Source: Cinnamomum chago | Lineage: Eukaryota; Streptophyta; Magnoliopsida; Laurales; Lauraceae | Reading direction: 5' to 3' | DNA length: 64,000 bases | NCBI GenBank assembly: GCA_038049695.1 | Contig: CP142453.1 | Span: 35,811,501-35,875,500 of the forward strand | Shown here: piece after piece, positions 45,065 through 56,452 of the stretch | Numbering within the stretch: position 1 is the first letter of the stretch | How the letters are laid out: the number at the start of each line of letters is the position of its first letter | Position numbers and translations under genes: made by a program | Notes under the pieces: model-generated | Database searches by the model: none | The model's input: the letters and a program-made list of their open reading frames with translations, nothing else | What the model was told of the DNA's origin: nothing

Positions 45065-45156
45065 CGAGTTCAATAACTTGGCGAAAACTGAATAGTAAAG
45101 ATTGCTTGTCGAGTTCGATAACTTGGCAAAAATTGAGAACAATAAAGATTGCTTGT
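45065..45156. repeat. 45-bp tandem repeat between pol and antisense gene of second Tat copy
   Basis: Two copies of cgagttc(a/g)ataacttggc(g/a)aaaa... ending attgcttgt, starting at 45065 and 45110. They occupy the same relative place as the 58-bp repeat in the first Tat element but are unrelated in sequence. Confidence 0.85.
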
Positions 45157-45282
45157 ATTGATCTTGGTATTTGAGTACAGTTCAAAAATAATATTTCTTG
45201 AGGTGTGTAGCATTCCATGACCGTGGTAACTCTCTACCAGACATGTTCTCAAGGTTGTATGCTGATTGTCCAGCAACCAAGA

Positions 45283-46292
45283 TCACCTTGAATGGCCCAT
45301 GCAAGTTCGGTACCAACTTGCCTTCATTGGTATTTTATCCCCGGGAAGCGTCTTCTTTAAGACCAACTCTCCAACTGAAAACTTCCTTGGCCTGACCTTT
45401 TGGTTGTAGCCCCTAGCTAATCGTTGCTGGTAGGCAGCTAGGCGGATAGCTGCTGCATCTCTTCGCTCTTCGGCTAAGTCTAACTCTCGGGCCAGATTCA
45501 CCTCATTTTGGCCTTGATCAAAGAGCTTTGATCTTAAGGTTGGGAGTGGGATCACGGCTTCCATCCCAAAGGCCAAAGAGAAATGTGTTGCCGAATTAGA
45601 GCGTCTCGGAGTAGTCCTATATGCCCATAGGACGCTAGACAGTTCTTCCACCCATCGTCCCTTAGCTCAGTCAAGTGTCTTCTTGAGTCCATTGAGTACC
45701 ACCGTGTTCGAGATCTCGGCCTGAACATTGCTTTGTGGGTAGGCTGGAGTGGAGTAGTAGTTTTTGATGCCAAGCTCCTGACAGAAGTTTCTGAAGAGGT
45801 TGGAGTCGAACTGAGTCCCGTTGTCCGAGACCAAAGCTCGTGGGACACCAAACCTTGTGATGATGTTCTTCCACACGAAATTTCTCGAGTCTTTCTTGGT
45901 GATGGAAGACAACGGTTTGGCTTCTATCCATTTGGTGAAATAATCGACGGCTACTATTAGCCACCTATTATTCTCTGGAGCTCGGTGGAGTGGTCCCACA
46001 ATGTCCAAGCCCCACTAGAAGAAGGTCCATGGGCTAGAAAGTGGGCTCAAATCCTGCGCTGGGTGGTGAATGGAGTGAGAGAACTTCTGGCACTTCTTGG
46101 CATATAACTGAGCATCTTTCTACTTGTAAGGCCACCAATAGTTTTGGTTGATAACTCGGTATGCCAGTGACCGACCTCCAATGTGGCTTCCGCATATTCC
46201 TTCATGAATTTCATAGAGGAAGTCTTCGACCTTGCCTGGGTGAACACACTAGAGGTAGGGGCCATTATAGGATTTCCTGTATAGTTTACCAT
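45283..46292 (-). pseudogene. Integrase of second Tat copy
   Basis: Minus-strand frames hold the zinc-finger end (EMHEGICGSHIG-like, KFMKEYAEATLEVG in a shifted frame) and the DDE core. First Asp in WGLDIVGPL, second in LVSDNGTQFDSNLFRNF, Glu in YPQSNVQAEISN. The C-terminal part has WVEELSSVLWAYRTTPRRS and FSLAFGMEAVIPLPTL. Stops include TAG at 46120-46122 (before KDAQ) and TAG at 46015-46017 (before WGLDIV), the same two places as in the first Tat copy, and TGA at 45667-45669. Loss is by point mutation and small indels rather than a large deletion. Confidence 0.9.
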
Positions 46293-47363
46293 TTACAGAC
46301 AATAAAAATCGAGCTGCTTTCAGCCTGATTTTGTGAGCCTCATTCTTGTCTTCATGAAGTTGATCGTTTATGAGATAAGAGACGATTGGGCCTATCCAGC
46401 TTGGACCGAAATCAACACATAGGACATGCCGAGGTAGCAGAAGCTCTATGCTTGGTTTCTTCAACGTTTTTACTTCGACGGTCCTTTTTTTCTCTGCCTC
46501 GACAACAAAGGCCAGGCTGGCTAGAGCATCAGAATGAGAATTAGAATCTCTACAGACCTGCTTGACTTCGACTCTTTCGAACTGAGAAAGGAATTGCTTT
46601 GCATGAGCTAGGTAGGCTGCCATCCTTTCGTCTCGAGCTTGGTAGTCTCTGTTCAGTTGGTTTGTCACTAATTGGGAGTCACTGAAGACCACCAACTGCC
46701 TTGCCCCTAGGATTTTAGCGCTGTTAAGCCCTACAATGAGTGCTTCGTACTCAGCTTCGTTATTGGACGCCTTAAAGCCAAGTATGAGGGCCTGTTCGAA
46801 GACTAAGCCCTCTGTAGATTGGAGGACTATGCCAGCGCCAGCCCTTTTGGAGGTTGAGGATCCATCGATGAAAATCTTCCATGCTGAGTCAAGGAACTGT
46901 TTCCAAGAATTTTTCTCTTTCGTCTCGGTGACTTCGGTTTTGGTGACTTCGTCTTCATCCCCTTTGCCCCCCAGTTCGGTATCGAGCTGGCTCGGTGCCG
47001 AACTAGGAGAGACAAATTCCATAATGAAGTCTGCTAAAATTTGGGCCTTTATAGCTGTTCGAGGTTGATATCGGATGTCATACTGCCCCAACACGACAGC
47101 CCATTTTGAGATTCTTCCAGAGAAATCTGCCTTTTTGAAAAGGGACTTGAGTGGGTGCTCCGTAACAACCACTATAGTATACGTCTGGAAGTAGTGAGAG
47201 AGTTTGCGAGAAGCACTGACGAGTGCCAATGCAAGTTTCTCCAATGGTAAGTACCTGGTCTCGGCATCAAGAAGAATCTTGCTCGTGTAGTAAATGAGCT
47301 TTTTTTGCCTGTCTTCCTCTCTGATGAGTACTGAACTCACTGCATGATTCGAGACGGCCAGGT
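46249..47363 (-). pseudogene. RNase H and second RNase H of second Tat copy
   Basis: A continuous 363-codon frame on the minus strand. It starts within the first RNase H (MSSVLIREEDRQKKLIYYTS; ETRYLPLEKLALALVSAS), runs through the connection ADFSGRISKWAVVLGQYDIR, and into the archaeal-type RNase H ([74 protein letters not shown]). It ends in the N-terminal part of integrase. The frame is open where the first copy is broken. The right side is cut by the insertion of the nested Copia element at 47369. Confidence 0.92.
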
Positions 47364-47368
47364 ATAGG

Positions 47369-49113
47369 TGAAAGTCCTGAGATCCTAACCCTAGGGGGGT
47401 GAATAGGGTGAGCTACAATAAGTGACCAATTTAGACAAATTTTAACTTCTTAAAATAAACTAGTCACAAGTGATGATTTATCAAACAAGACGCGGAAGCT
47501 AATAAAACAATCACCACAAGCAAACACCACTACACAAAGATTTATAGTGGTTCGGCCTCAATGCCTACATCCACTACCGGCTTGTGATCTAATCGCCCCA
47601 CCGGATTTTCACTATCTATGCTTTTCAATAGGCTAAGCAATAACCTTTACAATATTATTTTTCTAGGCTAATTAAACAACAACCTTTACAAGATGCTTTT
47701 CTAGGCTAAGCAATAACCTTTACACAAAGCTTTTCTTAGGCTAAGCAATAACCTTTACAAATGTGAGATTTCTCAAATAAGGTGTCTATGCAAAAACACT
47801 CTATGAGATACAATTAAAGCTCAATATATTTTCCTCTAAAATAGGCGGATATGAAATTGAAAAACCAACTCACACAAACACTATATGAATGCAAATGTGT
47901 ATGCTCATGATGTGTGTGTGTGATAACTTCAATCAAGTTAAAAACAAAGCTCAATTAATATATGCTTAAAGCATTTCAAAGTTTAAGGCACATAAAAGAT
48001 TTGATTGAAGTTTAATGCAAATCACATGTATGAATATCAACTTGTTAATGATATGAAAATCAAAGACTCACAAGTTGTATGAAAGAGACTAACTTAAAAC
48101 ATGTGATGCATATACATTGTTGTTTTCAAAACTAAACAAATTTGACTAAGGTTTAAATGAATGAAAACAACAAATAATGTTTCAACCAAGTAAATGAATC
48201 ATGCTATAAAAGAAATCAAAGATTTAGGCTAAGCATGATTAATGAAGATTTTAAAACAAAACTTGGTTTGAAATCAAAGTGAAGAATCCAATCTTAATTA
48301 GATCAAAGATTAAGAGAAGAATGGATTCAACACATCATAGTTATCATACTAAAAATCATTTACCAATAATTTAAACAAAGCATATAACATATGATTAAGA
48401 AAGGTAGAGCTTACTTAGAGATTAAACTTCATTAATCCAAGCTTTAGCTCTCCAAATGACCCCTTGGTCTCTTTTAGTTCATCCCCTTTGTCTTGTCTCC
48501 AATACCTCAATAATGTCTTAAAAATCTCCAACTTTGATAAATGAATGAACTTCATTTTATAGCCCAAAACAGCCCAACGGCTAGTCCCCGGTCGACCCCA
48601 TGATCCCTAGGTCGACCTGGCCTTCACAACGGTCATAAAACTGACCATTTGACAGGAGCCAACGGCTCTTTCCCGATCGACCCGCAGTGGGCTCGGTCGA
48701 CTGGGTCCCCTGTTGGGCCGGTCGACCGAGCCCACTGCGGGGCGACCTGGCCTGGGACCAAAATTCCCTAATTTTGCATTTTACAAGGTATTTTCTTGAG
48801 GGAACTTTTGGGCCAATGAATCAAGCTTGGAAACATGTTTTAAATCAAACTAAGTGGTTTAAAAACATGAAACATAGAAAGCCTAAAAAGATTTGAAAGA
48901 TTTAAAACTCATAGGCTTGCTTGATTTCTAAAACAAATGCATCCAAGTTTAAAAACTTAAAACATGCATAAATCAATACTTTTACAAGTCTTAAAAACAA
49001 TGCATGTATAAATCAAGATTTCAAGATTTTCTAAATCAATGCATATGTGTGTAAATCAAATGATGCTAAATTGTTAATGCATCCATCAAATTGCAAATAC
49101 AAAATCCCTAACA
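47369..49113 (-). repeat. 3' LTR of nested Copia element
   Basis: 1,745 bp. On the plus strand it starts tgaaagtcctgagatcc and ends aaaatccctaaca. It is nearly identical to 52693-54448, with only scattered differences by eye. Confidence 0.95.
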
Positions 49114-49127
49114 GTCTCCCCCTTTGC
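49114..49127 (-). other. Polypurine tract of nested Copia element
   Basis: Plus-strand gtctccccctttgc; the minus strand reads AAAGGGGGAGAC directly before the 3' LTR start. Confidence 0.75.
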
Positions 49128-51182
49128 AATTTGATGGCAACTTACTCAACACCGAATTTTACACACTAAGTCTTCAGCTCCCCCTAAGCTGGACACGTCT
49201 TGAAATCTCTTGGATGCTCCTTCTCTTAGCTTGGGCTCTTGGACTTTTTCTCCAATCTTCTTGATGATTGGTGCTTGATCGATCGATCATTCTTCAAGCT
49301 TTCTGTTCTTCTTTCTTTCTTTAGCCAAGCATCTTCTTTAGCTCCAAGCTTTCTTTCTTCTATTAGCTCTCCCCCTTTGACCATGCCTCTCTCCCTTTGG
49401 CAAGATATGCATTCTCTCCCCCTGTAGAAGATCCTACAATATCTCCCCTTAGGAAGCTTGGACATTCTCTTCCCCTTTAGAGAACTTGAATGCTCTCTCC
49501 CCTTTTGACATTAAATTGCAAAGGTACTTACACACATGAAATAAGAAAAATACCTTTTAGTAGCACCTGTTAACAAAAGAAATCGAAAATGAAATACATA
49601 ACAGGTTATCATGTATGGAAGTAATCTTTAAGGGTTTAAAGTCAATCCAAGGGTCAATTTGATCAAAACTAATACTTCTTATGAAGGTTTACACTCCCCC
49701 TCAATCCATTCTCTCCTTTTGTCAAACTTTTGACAATGATATAACTATTTGGTTCAAGAAGAGGATGGTTTTACCAATTGAGGGAAGACTTCAAGGAAAG
49801 GATTGGACATGTTTAACTATAAAGCACAATATGATCAAATTACCAAAAGAGAGCAAGGTCAAGGCGATCATGGATACCAATTGGAAAAACAAGGAATACC
49901 AATTGAGATTCAATGATAAGACTATAAAATCAATCACTCTAAAATGGAGTTATAAAGGATATAACTATTAAGATAAATCCAAAATAGAGCTATCCATGAT
50001 ATAATGGGGTTTACTAAACATAGCATCAATCAATTTAACTTATGAAAATCATATACTATGAAAGTTTTGAAATCATTTCAATCAATCAATAAATATGACT
50101 ATTAAGTGCAAGATGAGTGAAATGAAATTCAAACATGAAGCCTACCTCAACTATTAACCAACCAAGATTATGATCACATAAACATGGTGATCATGAGATA
50201 TACCTATATGAGCAAGAGAGGTGGCAAACATGAAAATTATGATGCTAATGAAATGTGACATGGAACAAATATATTACTATTAAGTTCAATCCAATGTACA
50301 CAAGGTCTATCACATACACGAGATAAGACATCAATTGGATATGAAATCAATGGAAAATTATACAAAATGAAACCAATTGAATATGACAACATGATTAATA
50401 GCAAGGATGTGACAAACACAAAATTCCATCAAGCATCATAAATGGATATTCATCACTTTTAATGATATAACTAATGAGCATAGTGATGAACAAGATAAAT
50501 TGCAATGCAAAAGGATATAACTTTGGTAATGCATGCAATTTTCAAAGTGTCAAAATCATATGAATTCAACAACTAAGATATCCATCAAACATATAGAAAT
50601 ACGAGGAATGGATTTCAAAGAGTTTCATATATATGATCAAGAACACTACTATGAAGTTGAAACATGTATAAAAAAGACTTCACTAAGAGAATACACATGA
50701 ATCAACATCATAACCATCCATAAAAAATAATGACTAGAAAGCATAAAGGATGGATTTGGGTACTAGTATGGTTTCTACAAATATGACTAATATCACAACC
50801 ATACATGGAACCAATTGACATTTGCATATAAAACGAATATAACTAAATAATCAAAGATGCAAATGACTTAAAACAACAATCGATCATGACTATTCTAGCT
50901 AGAAAGCTTTTGTAATCACAATCAATTGAACATGTAGAAATGCAATGCAAGAGATATAACTAAATATGAACAAAAAGCAATTCTAACATGATGAAATTAT
51001 AATCAAATGATTTTGAAAACCAAGATATGCAACTAGAGATGTACATGAAGACAAAATCAATTGATCATAAAGAAACAATGCATTTTAAGAAATATAACTA
51101 AGAAAGAACAAAATGCAAATGTAACATGACCAACAAAAAGATTTAACTATAAAGAATAAGTTGGTCAAGAATGTTCAAGGCC
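49128..51182. other. Internal region of nested Copia: degenerate repeats, no pol
   Basis: No domain is recognised. The string (g)atataacta(t/a) and variants recur about a dozen times (for example near 49738, 49959, 50465, 50851, 50951 and 51100), and ggat/gaac words recur between them. The part at 49230-49500 is a pyrimidine-rich stretch with repeated ctccccctttgg-like words. Confidence 0.6.
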
Positions 51183-52594
51183 TTAAGGTTTGTCTAAGTA
51201 TCTAACTTTAGGAATCCACCTAAGGTCTTGAGATGGTTGATCCTTTAGGTCTAGTTTGGAAGTCTCACCAACTTTAGGAGATTTGACTTGATAAATTTTC
51301 AATTTGAACTTATCACCATGATATTTAGATTTTACTAAATTTAGCTTAGATTGGTGATTCATTTTCTTTTTATTCTTCTCATTTCTTTTAGCTTTTCCTC
51401 CCTCTTTTTGCCTTTTGAACTTTAATTTTAACTTTTCAACCTTTTTCAAGAATTCTTTTATTTCTAAGGTTAAAGGAGGTAAAGTGAGAAGTTTCTTTTT
51501 TATAGATTTATTTTGATTATTAGTCTTTTTAAAATCTATCTTGGATGACTCTTTTTGAAATGTTTTAACTTGTTTGAATTTCTTAGAGTCTTTCTTGGAA
51601 TTCAAAGTCTTACCCTTCATAGAATTAGATTTAATTTTCTTAGGTTCAAAAATGGGTTTTGACATGAATTTTCCTTAATTTGCACTCAAACTTGAAATGC
51701 CCTTCCTTACCACAATAATGACATTTAATTTTGGACATAGGAGAAAGAGTGCTAGAGAAGGAGGACTCACCTTTCACAAAAGTGTTGGTGAATTTAGGGC
51801 CATGTGAAGTATACTTATTATATCCAAGACCCGTCCTGTCTCCTTGAGATTTACCCAATCTAAATAATTTTTCAAAATTTTTCTTCTCCTTGGGTAAATT
51901 TGCACTCATACTTTTATTTGTATCCTTCAAGTTGAGTGACTTTGGTTATAAGGATTGAATTTTCATTTTTAACTTTTAATAGTTCATTTTCAATTTCCTT
52001 ATATTTGATTAGTTCTTCACGGGCAAGTTTTAAATCAAATTTAAGTTCATTAATAACATTAGATCCAAGTTCTAGAGTTTTTATCTTATTTTGAGAATTA
52101 GATAAATTTTCCTTAGAAATGGTTAACTTGGATTCTAAATTGTTAATGTCTTCATCTTGCCTTTTTAATTAATCTCTTAGATTTAAATTTTCCTTATTGA
52201 TATTATCACAACCCATCTTTAATTCTTTTAGTTCATCTTGAACAATATATAGGTTATGCAAAGAGATCATAAACTTAGAGTCTACACAATTTATTACTTC
52301 TTCTTTCTCTCTAAATTCATTTTTAGAAGAGACTAATTCTTTGTTTAGCCTTTTTTATTCTTCTTTTAAACTTTTATTTTTCTTATCAAGCTTTAAAGAT
52401 AATTCATATAATTCCTCAAAGGCTTGTTGAAGGTCATCTTCATTATAATCATTTTCTTCTTCTTTTAAAACAAATTGAGATTCATTAATTTGAGGGTTTG
52501 AATCTCCAATAGAAAGAAGAAGGAGGGGTCTAGAAGAATCTACACAAGAATCTAAACAATCCATCATAGTGGAATTCATTCTAATGATTTTCAT
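51183..52594 (-). pseudogene. gag: gag remnant of nested Copia element
   Basis: Minus-strand reading frames from 52594 downward with several stops. An acidic N-terminal segment (QFVLKEEENDYNEDDLQQAF) leads into a long Lys/Glu-rich coiled coil (about 52360-51960). Then comes a segment typical of SIRE-type Copia gag (FEKLFRLGKSQGDRTGLGYN) followed by the zinc knuckle CHYCGKEGHFKFEC at about 51715-51675. A basic tail (51183-51665) follows the knuckle. The usual N-terminal UBN2/DUF4219 gag part and all of pol are missing. The role would be RNA packaging, but the frame is broken. Confidence 0.8.
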
Positions 52595-52677
52595 TAAAGC
52601 ACAACTCTAGGGTTTTGACTCTAGGTTTTTACACCTAATCAAGAGTTCCAAACACTTGATCCTAAAATAGAGCACAA

Positions 52678-52690
52678 GGCTCTGATACCA
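52678..52690 (-). other. Primer binding site (initiator-Met tRNA type)
   Basis: Plus-strand ggctctgatacca is the complement of TGGTATCAGAGCC, the standard Copia primer site, two bases from the LTR. Confidence 0.95.
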
Positions 52691-52692
52691 AT

Positions 52693-54448
52693 TGAAAGTC
52701 CTGGGATCCTAACCCTAGAGGGGGGGGGGGGGGGGTGAATAGGGTGAGCTACAATTAAGTGACAAATTTAGACAAATTTTAACTTCTTAAAATAAACTAA
52801 TCACAAGTGATGATTTATCAAACAAGACGCGGAAGCTAATAAAACAATCACCACAAGCAAACACCACTACACAAAGATTTATAGTGGTTCGGCCTCAATG
52901 CCCACATCCACTACCGGCTTGTGATTTAATCACCCCACCGGATTTCCACTATCTATGCTTTTCAATAGGCTAAGCAATAACCTTTACAATGTTGTTTTTC
53001 TAGGCTAAACAACAACCTTTACAAGATGCTTTTCTAGGCTAAGCAATAATCTTTACACAATGCTTTTCTTACGCTAAGCAATAACCTTTACAAATGTGAA
53101 ATTTCTCAAATAAGGTGTCTATGCAAAAACACTCTATGAGATACAATTAAAGCTCAATATATTTGCCTCTAAAATAGGCGGATATGAAATTGAAAAACCA
53201 ACTCACACAAACACTATATGAATGCAAATGTGTATGCTCATGATGTGTGTGTGTGTGATAACTTCAATCAAGTTAAAAACAAAGCTCAATTAATATATGC
53301 TTAAAGCATTTCAAAGTTTAAGGCACATAAAAGATTTGATTGAAGTTTAATGCAAATCACATGTATGAATATCAACTTGTTAATGATATGAAAATCAAAG
53401 ACTCACAAGTTGTATGAAAGAGACGAACTTAAAACATGTGATGCTTATACATTGTTGTTTTCAAAACTAAACAAATTTGACTAAGGTTTAAATGAATGAA
53501 AACAACAAATAATGTTTCAACCAAGTAAATGAATCATGATATAAAAGAAATCAAAGATTTAGGCTAAGCATGATTAATGAAGATTTTAAAACAAAACTTG
53601 GTTTGAAATCAAAGTGAAGAATCCAATCTTAATTAGATCAAAGATTAAGAGAAGAATGGATTCAACACATCATAGTTATCATACTAAAAATCATTTACCA
53701 ATAATTTAAACAAAGCATATAACATATGATTAAGAAAGGTAGAGCTTACTTAGAGATTAAACTTCATTAATCCAAGCTTTAGCTCTCCAAATGACCCCTT
53801 GGTCTCTTTTAGTTCATCCCCTTTGTCTTGTCTCCAATACCTCAATAATGTCTTAAAAATCTCCAACTTTGATAAATGAATAAACTTCATTTTATAGCCC
53901 AAAACAGCCCAACGGCTAGTCCCCGGTCGACCCCATGACCCCTTGGTCGACCTGGCCTTCACAACGGTCATAAAACCGACCATTTGACAGGAGCCAACGG
54001 CTCTTTCCCGATCGACCCGCAGTGGGCTCGGTCGACTGGGTCCCCTGTTGGGCCGGTCGACCGAGCCCACTGCGGGGCGACCTGGCCTGGGACCAAAATT
54101 CCCTAATTTTGCATTTTACAAGGTATTTTCTTGAGGGAACTTTTGGGCCAATGAATCAAGCTTGGAAACATGTTTTAAATCAAACTAAGTGATTTAAAAA
54201 CATGAAACATAGAAAGCCTAAAAAGATTTAAAAGATTTAAAACTCATAGGCTTGCTTGATTTCTAAAACAAATGCATCCAAGTTTAAAAACTTAAAACAT
54301 GCATAAATCAATACTTTTACAAGTCTTAAAAACAATGCATGTATAAATCAAGATTTCAAGATTTTCTAAATCAATGCATATGTGTGTAAATCAAATGATG
54401 CTAAAATGTTAATGCATCCATCAAATTGAAAATACAAAATCCCTAACA
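52693..54448 (-). repeat. 5' LTR of nested Copia element
   Basis: 1,756 bp. It differs from the left LTR notably by a 16-base G run near 52719-52734, where the other LTR has six G. Confidence 0.95.
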
Positions 54449-54453
54449 ATAGG

Positions 54454-55240
54454 TAGAGTACCTCTCCCTGCTTTAGTGTTGAAAGTAGGGGTGGTGAAGC
54501 TAGGTAGGCTTTGAGCTCCTGCAGAGCTTGGTCTCACTCCGGAGTCCATTGAAATTTTGAACTTTTCTTCAAAAGTTGAAAAAAGGGTCGGCACTTGTTT
54601 GAAGCTCGGCTGATGAAGCGATTGAGCGCGGCAGCCATGCCAATGAGCCTCTAAACTTGTTTCACCATAGTTGGACCTTGTATCCCTTGAATTGCTGAGA
54701 TCTGGTCTGGATTTGCTTCAATTCCTCTTCTTGTGACCAGGCTTCCCAGGAGTGCCGGAGCCGACGCCAAACGCACACTTGGATGCATTCAACTTGAGTT
54801 GGAACTTTTTGAGAAGGTCAAATGTTTGACTTAGGCCTGCCAAGTGGTCCTATGACCTTTTAGACTTGACAACCATGTCGTCAATGTACACCTCCATTAT
54901 TTTGCCAAACTAGGCCTGGAACATCTTGGTTACCAGCTTTTGGTAGGTAGCCCCTGCATTTTTTAACCCAAAGGACATCACTTTGTAGCAATAGATGCCC
55001 CTAGGTGTTATGAACGCGGTCTTTTCTTTGTCAGGCTCATGCATTGGAGTCTGATGGTAATCTCGGTAAGCGTCGAGGAAACTCATCCTGTCATGCCCCA
55101 CGGTGGCATCAATCATTTGGTCGATCTTTGGGAGTGGAAAGTTGTCCTTCGGGCAAGCTTTATTGAGGTCCTGAGCATTTAGTTTTAGGGAGTTGGCTCC
55201 TGAGCAGGAAATATCTTTCGGGGTCATTGGGATCGATTCT
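54454..55240 (-). pseudogene. Reverse transcriptase remnant of second Tat copy
   Basis: Minus-strand DLNKACPKDNFPLPKIDQMI, then MSFLDAYRDYHQTPMHEPDK, KVMSFGLKNAGATYQKLV, and after a stop EVYIDDMVVKS and LKLNASKCAFGVGS. The frame shifts near 54750. The left end is the ATAGG duplication of the nested element, and RNase H resumes on its far side. The start of RT and the preceding connector are missing because the sequence jumps from the protease-region tail straight to DLNKACP. Confidence 0.9.
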
Positions 55241-56452
55241 GACCTCGGTCAGATCTTCAATGCTCTTCTGCTTTGGGGATCAGCCAACATCCTCGAGCTC
55301 TGCTTCCAGTTCAGCCATGTGCACATGTTGCGTTCTGCTTCTCCAGGCACCATAGCCATCAGGCACCTGCTTGGCCATCTGTTGGTCACCCCTGAACGTG
55401 ATCACCTCAACTCTGTTGTCCTCATTCTCTAACGGGAATTTGAGATTTTGGTGATGAGTGGAGGGCACTGCTTCTATATTATGTAGCCAAGCTCGCCCCA
55501 TAATTACGTTGTATGGGGATGGTGCATTCACCACAAGGAAGTCGGCTGTCATAGAGGCACCTCCAATTTGGACTTCATAGGAGACTTTTCCCTTGGGGTA
55601 TACTGACTTTGAGTTGAAGCCCACCAAGGGAGTGCGAGCTTCCTGTAAGTCCTCTTCTTTGATACCCAACTTCTTGAAGCAATCGAAGTACAGGATCTCT
55701 GATGAACTCCTAGGGTCCATAAGAATTCTCTGTACCTTTAAGTTCTTTAACCTCAGGGTTAGGATCGGGGGATCATTGTGCGGGAGCTGGACCCCATCTA
55801 GGTCCTCATCTGAGAACCAGATTTTGAGACTCTCCTTCTGAGCTTTTTTGGCAACAGGTCCAAGCTCGGCTGTCGTCACCTGGTTGTTGTGCGAGGCCCT
55901 CCTGGTTGCTTCCCTTTGGGACTTTATCCTGCCAAGGAGCTTGTATATGGGCTCCTTGAAGATTGTGTTCACAGCCTTGTAGGAGGCAATGGCTAGCTTG
56001 GACTTCTTGTCGCCCCTGGAAGTGGGAGCCGAGATCGCTGCCGAACTTGTCGAAGCTTTGTTTCGGTCCATATTCTCCCTCCGAGACGATCTCTTGTCTG
56101 TCTTGGGAGGTCTGTCTTCCTGCCAGAGGCCGAAGCTTTCCCGAGCTCGAGCCTCGTCTTCTTCTTGCTCGACAAACTGGTTCACCCTAGTCATTAGTGC
56201 TGTCACTGTGACCACGGGGAATTGAACCAAGTCCTTTCGGAGCTCGTTGCCTGGCAGCAGAGCTTGTTTGAAGGACTTGAGGGCCACCTTATCAGTGGCG
56301 TCTTCAATCTGGCTGTACACAATCCAGAATCTTTTGGCGAACTGAGTGATGTTTTCTATCTGCCTCATCCTGATCGCCATTAGGTCATCATCCGTCTTAG
56401 AGATAATCCTTTGGGCTTGAAACTTCTCTATGAAGGAATTCCGCAGTTGCCG
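55241..56452 (-). pseudogene. gag C-terminal part and protease of second Tat copy
   Basis: An open frame of 366 codons on the minus strand (56380-55280). It contains gag sequence (ENITQFAKRFWIVYSQIEDA), a basic linker, then protease-region sequence with GVQLPHNDPPILTLRLKNLK, ILMDPRSSSEILYFDCF and SPYNVIMGRAWLHNIEAVPS. The zinc knuckle present in the first copy is absent: the frame passes from LLGRIKSQ directly to REATRRASHNN. The active-site region has Asp-Pro-Arg where Asp-(Ser/Gly)-Gly-like sequence is expected. The tail continues IEDLTEVRIDPNDPERYFLL and then jumps to RT. Confidence 0.88.

Larger units (their letters stand above)
47369..54448 (-). mobile_element. Non-autonomous Copia (SIRE-like) LTR retrotransposon nested in Tat
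   Basis: 7,080 bp flanked by ATAGG (47364-47368 and 54449-54453). The LTRs are about 1.75 kb and, on the minus strand, run from TGTTAGGG to CTTTCA. The primer site complementary to initiator-Met tRNA (TGGTATCAGAGCC on the minus strand) sits two bases inside the right LTR, and a purine tract sits inside the left LTR, which fixes the orientation as minus. Inside are only gag-like remnants; no protease, integrase, RT or RNase H is found. It therefore depends on another element. Confidence 0.92.
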
